The position numbers were made by a program, and so were the translations under genes. A stretch of 51,378 nt of DNA from CAYLNC01 sp964534415 (GTDB taxonomy: Bacteria > Patescibacteriota > Minisyncoccia > Phycocordibacterales > JAACPR01), in the NCBI GenBank assembly GCA_964534415.1, contig CAZHOL010000001.1:1-51378 (forward strand), read 5' to 3'. Shown here in pieces: positions 16,184 to 23,601 of the stretch; the stretch's first letter is position 1; each line of letters begins with the position of its first letter. The notes beneath the pieces were generated by a model, which was given only the letters and a program-made list of their open reading frames with translations, was not told the DNA's origin and did no database searches.

Positions 16184-17077
16184 ATGGAACACAAATCAGT
16201 TCTTTTAAACGAAACAGTGAATGGATTGAATATCAAAAGCAATGATATTTTTGTGGACATGACATTAGGTGGTGCGGGGCATAGCGAGGCGGTTGCAAAA
16301 TCTGGCGCGGAGAATCTTACGATTGTGGGCATCGATGCAGATTTTGAAGCACTCGATCGAGCCAAGGAGAAACTTCAAAAATATTCACACAAATTAATTT
16401 TGGTCACTGAATATTTTGATCACCTAAAAGAAATTCTCGAGAAAAATAATTTGAATTATGTCGACAAGGTTTTGTTTGATCTCGGATACAGTAGTTTCGA
16501 AATCGACAATGCAGAGCGTGGATTTTCTTTCCTCCACGACGGACCATTGAAGATGACTTACACAAATAATCCGGACTCAAAACAATTAACCGCGTACGAC
16601 GTTGTAAATGATTTTCAAGAGGAGAATCTGGCAGACATCATTTACGGATTCGGGGAAGAAACTTTTTCTCGCAGAATTGCTCGAGGAATTGTCGAAGCCC
16701 GAGAAAAGAAACCAATCGAAACCACAGCAGAGCTCGCCAAAATTATCACCGAATCAGTTCCATTTTTCTATCGCAAAGGCAAAACACATCCTGCAACAAA
16801 AACTTTCCAAGCTATTAGAATCGCAGTTAACAACGAGTTAGACAAACTGAAAATCGCCCTCAATGATGCATTTGAAAAACTAGCTCCACACGGACGAATT
16901 GCCGTCATTTCATTTCACAGCCTCGAAGACAGAATTGTAAAAAACTTCTTCAGAGACAAAATCAAAGAGGGAATCGCGAACTTTGTTAACAAGAAACCAA
17001 TAGTCCCAACTAGAGAAGAAATTATTAACAACCCCCGATCAAGAAGCGCAAAACTAAGAATAATAGAAAAAATATGA
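16184..17077 (+). CDS. rsmH: 16S rRNA (cytosine(1402)-N4)-methyltransferase
   Basis: Also known as MraW. It has 297 aa, normal length. The SAM-binding loop DMTLGGAGHSEAV lies near residue 25. Family motifs are LFDLGYSSFEID, RGFSFLHDGPLKMTY, the insertion domain with FQAIRIAVNNELD, and GRIAVISFHSLEDRIVKNFF. The stop overlaps the ftsL start by 4 nt. Confidence 0.97.
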   Translation: MEHKSVLLNETVNGLNIKSNDIFVDMTLGGAGHSEAVAKSGAENLTIVGIDADFEALDRAKEKLQKYSHKLILVTEYFDHLKEILEKNNLNYVDKVLFDLGYSSFEIDNAERGFSFLHDGPLKMTYTNNPDSKQLTAYDVVNDFQEENLADIIYGFGEETFSRRIARGIVEAREKKPIETTAELAKIITESVPFFYRKGKTHPATKTFQAIRIAVNNELDKLKIALNDAFEKLAPHGRIAVISFHSLEDRIVKNFFRDKIKEGIANFVNKKPIVPTREEIINNPRSRSAKLRIIEKI

Positions 17078-17391
17078 CAAAAATGATTAGCAAAGCAGAA
17101 CAAACACAGGTCAGATGCACAAAAATCCTTTTGGGTGCAACTGTCGTTTTGATGCTTGCGTATTTGTATACAGTAAATAGCACAGCATTCAGTGCAGCGG
17201 CTCAGGAATCTCTTTCTGATGAAATTGCAGAAACACAATCATCAATCGGAGAACTTGAATTAGATTTCATTGAAAAGAGCAACACAATTCATCCTGACTT
17301 GGCAAATGATTTTGGGTTAATTAAAATGGACAAAACAGAAGCAACATTCATAGCGAGAGGAACTTCAGACAAATTGTCATTTAATGAATAG
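17074..17391 (+). CDS. ftsL: FtsL-like division protein
   Basis: 105 aa with a short basic N-terminus, one membrane helix (about residues 18-36, LLGATVVLMLAYLYTV) and an extracytoplasmic coiled-coil stretch. This is the architecture of FtsL, which is too divergent to recognise by motif. The call rests on topology and on the position between rsmH and ftsI. It overlaps both neighbours by a few bases. Confidence 0.7.
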   Translation: MTKMISKAEQTQVRCTKILLGATVVLMLAYLYTVNSTAFSAAAQESLSDEIAETQSSIGELELDFIEKSNTIHPDLANDFGLIKMDKTEATFIARGTSDKLSFNE

Positions 17392-19111
17392 TAAAAATAT
17401 CACAATAAAATGGAGATTGTATTTCATATTTGCAATTTTCGTTTTCATTGCTGTTATTATCGAAGCGCGCCTGTATTACCTGCAGATTGTAAAACACGAT
17501 GAATATGTAGATATTGCAGACAGACAATATTCGAAGGGGGTTAGAAAGCTGTTTGACCGCGGATCAATTTATTTTACTTCAAAAAACGATTCTGAAATTG
17601 CGGCCGCCACTTTGAAGATGGGGTACAATGTTGCAATAAATCCGAGCATCATTATGTCGCCCGAGGATGTGTACAACAATCTATCATTTGATTTAGAATT
17701 AAATGTCGAAGATTTTCTATCGCGCGCAGAAAAAGCAAATGACCCATATGAAGAGTTGGCAAAAAGAATAGAACCGGAATTAGGAGAAAAAATTAAAGAA
17801 AAGAAGTTGATGGGTGTCAGTGTTGAGAAAGAAAAATGGCGTTTCTATCCTGGAAAATCTCTCGCCTCACACGTTGTGGGCTTTTTGGCGTTTGATCAAG
17901 AGAATAAATACCGTGGCCAATATGGCTTGGAACGATATTATGATGAAACCCTCGATAGAACAGATGTGCAAGTCTTCAAAAACTTTTTTGTTGAGATATT
18001 TTCAAACTTGAAAAATATTATTGCTAGCGATAACACTAACAAGGGATCAATATATTTGACCATTGAGCCAGTGGCGCAAGGTTTCGTTGAGAGTGAGTTG
18101 GAAAATTTAAATAAAAAATATTCTCCGAAAAAAGTCGGCGCAATCGTCATGAATCCTATGAATGGTGAAATTACTGCAATGGCATTGAATCCGACGTTTG
18201 ATTTGAATGAATTTACAAAAGTTGAAAGCTCGACCGTATTTCAAAACAATTTGGTTGAAAGTGTTTATGAGCTCGGGTCAATTATGAAGCCTATCACGAT
18301 GGCCATTGGTCTCGATCAGGGCGTGGTGACTGCGGCATCGACCTATAATGACAAGGGCTCTATCACTATGGACGGCTATACATTTTCTAACTATGACAAA
18401 AAGGCGAGAGGGATAGTAAATATGCAGGAAGTTTTAAACCAGTCGTTGAATACTGGAGTTGCACACGTCGTTTCGTTGCTCGGCAAAACTTTCCCAGAAA
18501 AAATGAAAAATATTTTTGGAAACAAAACTGGAATCGATTTGCCAAATGAAGTTTCAAATATCATCAGAAATTTGGATAGTCATGTTGCAATTGAATATGC
18601 TACAGCATCATTCGGACAGGGTGTGGCCGTTAGTCCAATATCAATGGTTACTGCCCTATCAGCACTCGGAAATGGTGGGAAAATTGTTCAGCCCCATGTT
18701 GTGAAAAAAATTGAATATCAATCTGGATTTTTGAAAGAAGTTCCTGTGAGAGAGCCAGTGCAAATTTTCAAGAAGGAAACTTCAGAAGAAATTTCGAGAA
18801 TGTTGACGCGTGTCGTTGATGAAGCCTTGCGTAAAGGTGAAGTGGCTTTACCACAATACAGTATCGCAGCAAAAACCGGAACGGCGCAGATTCCGCAGCC
18901 AGGCGGCGGCTACTATTCTGACCGTTATCTGCACTCGTTTTTCGGATATTTCCCCTCATATGACCCCAAATTTATCGTATTTTTGTATATAATAGAGCCA
19001 AGGGGGGCAGAGTATGCTTCAGAAACTTTGACTGATAGTTTTATGAATATCACAAAGTTTTTGATCAACTATTACGAAATCCCACCTGACAGAGAGAGCG
19101 TAGTAAAATGA
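17384..19111 (+). CDS. ftsI: Peptidoglycan transpeptidase FtsI (PBP3-like)
   Basis: Septal class B PBP, 575 aa, with one N-terminal membrane helix (about residues 12-32) and a pedestal domain. Active-site motifs: SIMK near residue 298, SLN near 353 and KTGTAQIP near 496. It works with FtsW, encoded at 47082-48182 in the other cluster. The stop overlaps the next gene by 4 nt (ATGA). Confidence 0.94.
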   Translation: MNSKNITIKWRLYFIFAIFVFIAVIIEARLYYLQIVKHDEYVDIADRQYSKGVRKLFDRGSIYFTSKNDSEIAAATLKMGYNVAINPSIIMSPEDVYNNLSFDLELNVEDFLSRAEKANDPYEELAKRIEPELGEKIKEKKLMGVSVEKEKWRFYPGKSLASHVVGFLAFDQENKYRGQYGLERYYDETLDRTDVQVFKNFFVEIFSNLKNIIASDNTNKGSIYLTIEPVAQGFVESELENLNKKYSPKKVGAIVMNPMNGEITAMALNPTFDLNEFTKVESSTVFQNNLVESVYELGSIMKPITMAIGLDQGVVTAASTYNDKGSITMDGYTFSNYDKKARGIVNMQEVLNQSLNTGVAHVVSLLGKTFPEKMKNIFGNKTGIDLPNEVSNIIRNLDSHVAIEYATASFGQGVAVSPISMVTALSALGNGGKIVQPHVVKKIEYQSGFLKEVPVREPVQIFKKETSEEISRMLTRVVDEALRKGEVALPQYSIAAKTGTAQIPQPGGGYYSDRYLHSFFGYFPSYDPKFIVFLYIIEPRGAEYASETLTDSFMNITKFLINYYEIPPDRESVVK

Positions 19112-20397
19112 CAATGAAAGATTTTCTTAAAAAAATCATAACAATAAAGATCGAGATTATTGCTCGGCTGTTGCTGTTGCGACATAGACCAAAGATTGTG
19201 ATGATTGTTGGCGCGACCGGAAAGACTATCACGAGAGATATGGTGTACGAGGCACTTCGCGACAAATTTTCTGTTAGAAAAAACTTTACCAGAAAAAATG
19301 ATTTGAATTCTATTTTGATGACAATTTTGGGTCGCGAAATTAATTTAGAAGAGATTTGGGATTCGATTCGTGTTTTGTTTTCATGTTTCCTACAGATATT
19401 TTCAAGCAATTATCCGAAATGGCTGGTGATGGAATTCGATGTCAGCCATCCAGGTGATATGAACGTTGCGAAATGGTTAAAGCCAAAAATCGCGATAATA
19501 ACAGCACTTGGTGATGTACCAAATCATGTCGAGTTTTTTGAATCTCCAGAGGAATTAATTGCAGAGCAGACAAAACTGGTTAAATATATTGATTCAGGTG
19601 GTGCGTTAATTTTGAATACTGATGATGAAGCGTCTCGAAAAGTTAAATCTAAATCAAGAGTGAAAGTCTACACTTGTGGGCTAGGTGAAATGGCAGACTT
19701 TATGGCTTCAAATAAATCGGTGGTGTATAACGAAATAAATGTGAATAGGCCTCCGATTGGAATTAACTTCAAACTAAATTATTACGGCAATACGGTGCCG
19801 GTTTCAATAGAAGGAGTGCTCGGCGATCAATACATATATTCCACGATGTTTGCGGTCGCAGTCGGCATGTCGGTTGGAGTTTCAATTGTTGATATCACAA
19901 AAAATATTTCGAGCTATCAGACTTCGCCCGGCCGGCTGAATTTAATCAGGGGAATGCATGCATCAACAATTATTGATGATTCGTATGACGCTTCACCTCT
20001 GGCTATGGCCAAAGCTTTGCGAACTTTATCGGCTTTGCATGTGCATGGTTTGAAAATTGCGGTTCTCGGTGACATGTTGGAGTTGGGGAGATTCTCGAAT
20101 AATGAGCACAAAAAGATTGGTGAGCTGGTGGCGAAATATAAGTTTGATAATTTGGTGACAGTTGGAATTCGCGCTGAGACAATTGCTGAATCTGCATACG
20201 GTGCCGGCGTGCACAAGAAAAAGATTTTTTGCTTCAAAAATAGCGAGCAGGCAATTGATGAAGTTAAAAAGCTGCTAAACAAGGAAAAGGGTAGTGCGAT
20301 TCTCGTAAGTGGCGCCAAGGAGATGGTGATGGAGAAATTAGTGGCAAGTATTGTTGATGTGAAGGTTGATTCTGAGAAAGTTTTGGTGAGAAGATAA
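19108..20397 (+). CDS. murF: MurF-like Mur ligase
   Basis: 429-aa Mur-family ATP-dependent ligase, most like UDP-MurNAc-tripeptide:D-Ala-D-Ala ligase. It carries the P-loop GATGKTITRD near residue 35, the Mur core motif region (LVMEFDVSHPGDMNVAKWLKP), TALGDVPNHVEFF with the metal-site His, the MurF signature DDSYDASPLAMAKAL near 295, and a C-terminal SGAKEMVMEKL. The N-terminal UDP-binding domain is reduced to a short basic helix, which is unusual. MurE-like or another amino-acid ligase specificity cannot be excluded. Confidence 0.85.
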   Translation: MTMKDFLKKIITIKIEIIARLLLLRHRPKIVMIVGATGKTITRDMVYEALRDKFSVRKNFTRKNDLNSILMTILGREINLEEIWDSIRVLFSCFLQIFSSNYPKWLVMEFDVSHPGDMNVAKWLKPKIAIITALGDVPNHVEFFESPEELIAEQTKLVKYIDSGGALILNTDDEASRKVKSKSRVKVYTCGLGEMADFMASNKSVVYNEINVNRPPIGINFKLNYYGNTVPVSIEGVLGDQYIYSTMFAVAVGMSVGVSIVDITKNISSYQTSPGRLNLIRGMHASTIIDDSYDASPLAMAKALRTLSALHVHGLKIAVLGDMLELGRFSNNEHKKIGELVAKYKFDNLVTVGIRAETIAESAYGAGVHKKKIFCFKNSEQAIDEVKKLLNKEKGSAILVSGAKEMVMEKLVASIVDVKVDSEKVLVRR

Positions 20398-20405
20398 TTC
20401 TGTTG

Positions 20406-20434
20406 TTGACAACATGTTTCGCAGAGTGTATCCT
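20406..20434 (+). promoter_or_regulatory. Strong promoter of the 20441-20737 RNA
   Basis: A consensus TTGACA (20406-20411) and TATCCT (20429-20434) are exactly 17 nt apart. The -35 sits in a TGTTGACAACA palindrome. It is one of the best promoters in the window and starts 9 nt after the murF stop. Confidence 0.75.
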
Positions 20435-20440
20435 CTTAGT

Positions 20441-20737
20441 TAATAAGGTTTACCACGGCAGTAACTGGCCGATGTCCTCTGGACATTTGTGGTACATAGA
20501 ACCATAACCTCATGTGCACGGCGAGTGCACAGTTACGAAAGGGTTCGAAGGTGGAAACAGAAATTCACGTTATGTTGTAAGCATTCTTGCTCAACTTCCA
20601 AGTGGGCGAGAATTAACTAACGACAGCAACATGATGTGACTGTGATGTGAGGGCGTCATCCCTTGCGATTTCCCCGAAATGGCAGCGCGCTTGAAGTTCT
20701 CCGGGTGACCGGTTTCTCAAGAAAGCGGGCCTTTTTT
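20441..20737 (+). ncRNA. Candidate structured non-coding RNA, about 295 nt
   Basis: Bounded by a strong promoter and a terminator, with no credible ORF. Helices seen: GGTT.ACCAC/GTGGT..AACC (20448-20502 region) enclosing ATGTCC/GGACAT; GTGCAC/GTGCAC with a GGCGA loop (around 20514-20530); ATTCTTGCTC/GGGCGAGAAT (20583-20612) enclosing ACTT/AAGT; a long-range TCAC..ATGTTG/CAACAT..GTGA closing that arm; AGGG/CCCT near 20650-20663. Searches by eye for RNase P, tmRNA, SRP and 6S cores were negative. It lies 39 nt ahead of tRNA-Glu. Confidence 0.66.
20704..20737 (+). terminator. Terminator of the 20441 RNA
   Basis: CCGGTTTCT (20709-20717) pairs with AGAAAGCGG (20720-20728) with one mismatch. An outer GG/CC closes the stem, which is followed by six T (20732-20737). 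Confidence 0.8.
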
Positions 20738-20756
20738 ATTTCCCATTTCCAACAAA

Positions 20757-20765
20757 TGTGATAAT
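20757..20765 (+). promoter_or_regulatory. Extended -10 promoter of tRNA-Glu
   Basis: TGT-GATAAT ends 11 nt before the mature tRNA 5' end. No good -35 is seen, as expected for an extended -10 promoter. Confidence 0.55.
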
Positions 20766-20776
20766 ATCTTTGACAT

Positions 20777-20851
20777 GGCCCTATCGTCTAACGGCTAGGA
20801 CAGTGCCTTCTCAAGGCATAAATCGGGGTTCGATTCCCCGTAGGGTCACCA
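20777..20851 (+). tRNA. tRNA-Glu (anticodon CTC)
   Basis: Full cloverleaf. The acceptor GGCCCTA pairs with TAGGGTC with one G-U. The D arm holds GTCTAACGGCTAGGAC. The anticodon stem GTGCC/GGCAT closes the loop TTCTCAA with anticodon CTC (reads GAG). The T arm is GGGG-TTCGATT-CCCC. The CCA end is encoded (20849-20851). Confidence 0.97.
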
Positions 20852-20919
20852 TTGATCTGTACCCCAAAAAGTGGACACAGATTTTCATAAAAGTTCGCAA
20901 TTTGGTAAAATAGTTTCAT

Positions 20920-21642
20920 ATGAAAAGACAAAAAGGCTTTGCGAGTATTCTCGCTCTGTTATTAGTTCTACTTGTTATTGCTGGTGGCGTCTATTTTTAT
21001 CCTCAGGCTAATAAAGACGAATCAAACGATTCAAATGTCTTCGACGCCGTAGAAAAAGCAAAAGAGGTTGTTGATCGGGCTAATACCCGCTCTGCAGATT
21101 CGATGCAAAATAGTGATGATGAGCAAGAGGTGCGGGTAAAGACTTCTGGAATTAATATAGTTATTCCTGAAGGTGTAGCCGCTAACGATGTGAATGTCGG
21201 AGGCTATACAGGAATTAGATTTTCTTTAGGTCAAAATTATTGGAAGTATTTAGGTAATGACGGAATTGTTACCACCGGTCTTGTGGTTTCTGCGGGATTG
21301 GAAAGCAAAAATGATTCTTCGGGATATTTATGCTCAACTAAAAACTTTAGTAATAGAGACGAGGCGGATTCGAAAATTACGGCAATGATTGACGGTCAGA
21401 ATTTTATAAAATCCACAGGTAGTAATTATGGTATGAATCAGTTTCAGAATAGTGAGAGATATGTTCAGATGCTGAATGAAAATCAGTGTAGAGTTGTTAC
21501 TTTAAGCATAAATGGAGCTAATCCTGAGGCAATTAATTATAGTGAAAGGGAGAAAGAGGAAATAAAGAAAAATAATGAAGTCTTTACTAAATTACTTGAA
21601 ACTGAGAAAGCGAAGATACTTAAAGACATTACGATAGATTAA
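20920..21642 (+). CDS. Membrane-anchored extracytoplasmic protein, unknown function
   Basis: 240 aa. The N-terminus MKRQKGFASILALLLVLLVI is a membrane anchor that resembles a prepilin leader (KGF), but the Glu at position +5 is missing, so it is unlikely to be a true pilin. An acidic linker (about residues 35-75) leads to a beta-rich domain with two Cys in CSTKNF and NQCRVV, possibly a disulphide, then a charged C-terminal helix. An extended -10 (TGG-TAAAAT) ends 8 nt before the ATG, so it is predicted leaderless. No family was recognised. Confidence 0.7.
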   Translation: MKRQKGFASILALLLVLLVIAGGVYFYPQANKDESNDSNVFDAVEKAKEVVDRANTRSADSMQNSDDEQEVRVKTSGINIVIPEGVAANDVNVGGYTGIRFSLGQNYWKYLGNDGIVTTGLVVSAGLESKNDSSGYLCSTKNFSNRDEADSKITAMIDGQNFIKSTGSNYGMNQFQNSERYVQMLNENQCRVVTLSINGANPEAINYSEREKEEIKKNNEVFTKLLETEKAKILKDITID

Positions 21643-21677
21643 ACCATACTCAACAATATAAAGTCACCACAAACTTC

Positions 21678-21806
21678 ATGCATAAAATTCCAAACGACTT
21701 CAATCTATTATTGAAATCGAATAGAGACGTCTTGAAGCTTTGGGAAAAGTTACCGCCACTTGTGCGTAACGCAAACTTTTTTCATTTAAAGTATAAAATG
21801 ATATAA
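21678..21806 (+). pseudogene. Truncated YdeI/OmpD-associated-like fragment (42 codons)
   Basis: Open frame starting MHKIPNDFNLLLKSN and continuing DVLKLWEKLPPLVRN. This resembles the N-terminal half of small YdeI/OmpD-associated (bacteriocin-protection-like) proteins. Homology then stops and the frame ends after another dozen residues, where the next gene's promoter sits. It is most likely a 5' remnant of a deleted gene. A short unrelated peptide is possible. Confidence 0.4.
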
Positions 21807-21813
21807 TCACTCA

Positions 21814-22071
21814 ATGGAAAAAATATCTCAACTCGAAGCAGAAATCGCCAAAATCAACGAAAGAAACCGCCGAGTCGAAATAGACAAAGCGTGGGAAGTT
21901 AGTTTAATTCGTCGCATCTCCATCATAATTTTGACATACATTGTTGCGGGATCTTGGTTGTGGGTGATTGATGAGAGTTATGTTCTTCTAAAGGCGGTCG
22001 TGCCAGTTCTCGGTTATTTGCTTTCAACTCTTTCTATTCCTCAGATAAAGAGAGTGTGGGTTAAAAAATGA
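21814..22071 (+). CDS. Small two-helix membrane protein with coiled-coil N-terminus
   Basis: 85 aa: a charged coiled coil (residues 1-30, EKISQLEAEIAKINERNRRVE), then two membrane helices (about 35-52 and 58-74), ending in a basic tail. Function unknown. TGA-TATAAT (ending 21807) lies 6 nt before the ATG, so it is predicted leaderless. The stop overlaps a following ATG as ATGA, the start of a 16-codon ORF described under findings. Confidence 0.72.
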   Translation: MEKISQLEAEIAKINERNRRVEIDKAWEVSLIRRISIIILTYIVAGSWLWVIDESYVLLKAVVPVLGYLLSTLSIPQIKRVWVKK

Positions 22072-22107
22072 AATACACTGACGAATTTAATTTCACGACC
22101 TATATTT

Positions 22108-22569
22108 CTAAGCGGTAATTTTTTGTCTAATGTATTTTTTAAATTCTAGCTTGTTTGTGAATAGAGGAATACTGTATTTTTGGCATACAATTTCTACATT
22201 TCCTTTTCTCCAGAAACCCTCTGGGCAACAGACAATTAGTTTTCCAGAACTTGCGTATAATCCCAACTCCAGCAATGATATCGGAGATTTTGTCGCCGGA
22301 TCAAAATACATTACAATATAATCTGAAATGTCTTGCGCGTTCAATTCCCATGTAACTTGTTCATAAAAATTTGGATTGTCGATACTCTGTTTCCATGAAC
22401 TGTCCCAATTATCTCGCCTTGGACTAAGAATGAGCACATCAGAATCATTTAACTCTCGTTCAAATTCTTGCTGCCAATTTTCTGCGATGCCCATCTCTAT
22501 GCTTCCAGCAAGAAATATAGTAACTTTTGATTCCTTAATTATTTTGTTTGGTGCTTTTATTATCTTCAT
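22108..22569 (-). CDS. Nucleoside 2-deoxyribosyltransferase-like protein
   Basis: 153 aa from the ATG at 22569 (MKIIKAPNK). The longer start at 22596 is disfavoured because it covers the -10 region. Features of the family: FLAGSIEMG near the N-terminus, an alpha/beta flavodoxin-like fold, and SLLELGLYASSGK with the putative catalytic Glu. Members exchange or hydrolyse the base of (deoxy)nucleosides. The exact substrate is unknown. TATAAT ends 9 nt before the ATG. Confidence 0.75.
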   Translation of the reverse strand: MKIIKAPNKIIKESKVTIFLAGSIEMGIAENWQQEFERELNDSDVLILSPRRDNWDSSWKQSIDNPNFYEQVTWELNAQDISDYIVMYFDPATKSPISLLELGLYASSGKLIVCCPEGFWRKGNVEIVCQKYSIPLFTNKLEFKKYIRQKITA

Positions 22570-22620
22570 GGTAATTATATTATAATATAACATCATATTA
22601 ATAAATGTTAAACTATATTA

Positions 22621-22714
22621 ATGAATTGTGCATACTGTGAAATTGAAGACATAAAGAAACGTGAGATACTGGCGATGATTTGAATTACGAAAAGTTTTTT
22701 GTAATAATTAATGC
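22621..22714 (+). pseudogene. Possible HIT-family gene remnant
   Basis: ATG at 22621 opens MNCAYCEIEDIKKREILA and stops after 20 codons. A paired-Cys start of this kind is common in HIT-family nucleotide hydrolases, which continue with NDLxxAFP. One added base would restore REILANDL in the following sequence. A leaderless-type -10 (TGT-TAAACT) ends 6 nt before the ATG. The rest of the gene is gone. It could also be a chance peptide. Confidence 0.35.
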
Positions 22715-23098
22715 ATGATTAGACTAATAGAAAACAATTTAACAGGGGAATTTAGAGGAGAAAAGCAAGAACAAATTCAAAAACGTCGTTCTGAATTAGA
22801 TGCAGACGGTAATTTAGAGAATGATGATTTGGAATCTTTGCTATATTATGAGTTTACAGAAGATGAGCTGAGTTTAGAAGAGCAGTTAACAATGCATTAC
22901 TTAAAACTTAAATCTAAAAAACCAAAGGAAGCAGATGTAATGTTAGAGGAACTAAGAGACGTTGGAGAATATGTTGCAACCAAGAATGGGAATGAAAAAA
23001 TTGTATTTTCTGATGATATAAATAAATTTTGTGAAGTTCTTTACAAATTTATGCCACATTTCAAAATCGTGCACGAAGGTAAAGAGTATAAGATGTAA
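22715..23098 (+). CDS. Acidic protein of unknown function
   Basis: 127 aa, strongly charged, helical and without membrane segments (IQKRRSELDADGNLENDDLESLLYYE cut here to its acidic core NLENDDLESLLYYE). It ends 2 nt before the NUDIX gene, suggesting co-expression. No motif or family was recognised. Confidence 0.65.
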   Translation: MIRLIENNLTGEFRGEKQEQIQKRRSELDADGNLENDDLESLLYYEFTEDELSLEEQLTMHYLKLKSKKPKEADVMLEELRDVGEYVATKNGNEKIVFSDDINKFCEVLYKFMPHFKIVHEGKEYKM

Positions 23099-23100
23099 AA

Positions 23101-23601
23101 ATGAACCTCACCTCCACCTACATCAATCGCGCCGGCGAAACTTTCCCTGTGAAATATTACGAAGGTATCGAACCAACAGAAAATCTGGAAGGGAAAGTTC
23201 TTCATTCGGTGCACGCATTTTGCTTTTACAATGGTAAAATGGTTTTGATTAATCATCGGGGTCGGGCGTGGCAACCGCCGGGAGGGCATATCGAGCCGGG
23301 TGAAAACTACACCGACGCCTGCATTCGCGAAGTTCACGAAGAAACCAATATGAAAGTTCTGCATCAGGAATTGATCGGCTTTCAAGATGTCTATGAGCCG
23401 AATCAAATCACTCGGCAAATTCGCATGTTTTGCATTGTCGAACCATATGGCCCATTCGTCTCCGACCCCGACGGCGACGTAACCGAAATTCGCCTAATTG
23501 ATCCCGCAGATGTCACGAAATACTTTAACTGGCGCGAGATAGGTGCGAGGGTGATGGAGAGGGCTTTGCAATTATTAAAATCTGCTATAATTCAAGAATG
23601 A
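23101..23601 (+). CDS. NUDIX hydrolase
   Basis: 166 aa. The Nudix box is complete: GGHIEPGENYTDACIREVHE followed by ET, matching GX5EX7REUXEEXGU apart from the final Gly. It hydrolyses nucleoside diphosphate-linked compounds; the substrate cannot be told. The stop overlaps the start of the DUF2207 gene by 4 nt. Confidence 0.93.
   Translation: MNLTSTYINRAGETFPVKYYEGIEPTENLEGKVLHSVHAFCFYNGKMVLINHRGRAWQPPGGHIEPGENYTDACIREVHEETNMKVLHQELIGFQDVYEPNQITRQIRMFCIVEPYGPFVSDPDGDVTEIRLIDPADVTKYFNWREIGARVMERALQLLKSAIIQE

Noticed and set aside
20441..20737. tmRNA identity for the second RNA
   Set aside because: No tRNA-Ala-like acceptor with GGTTC...CCA at its 3' end and no convincing tag frame. The nearby TTCGATT belongs to tRNA-Glu.
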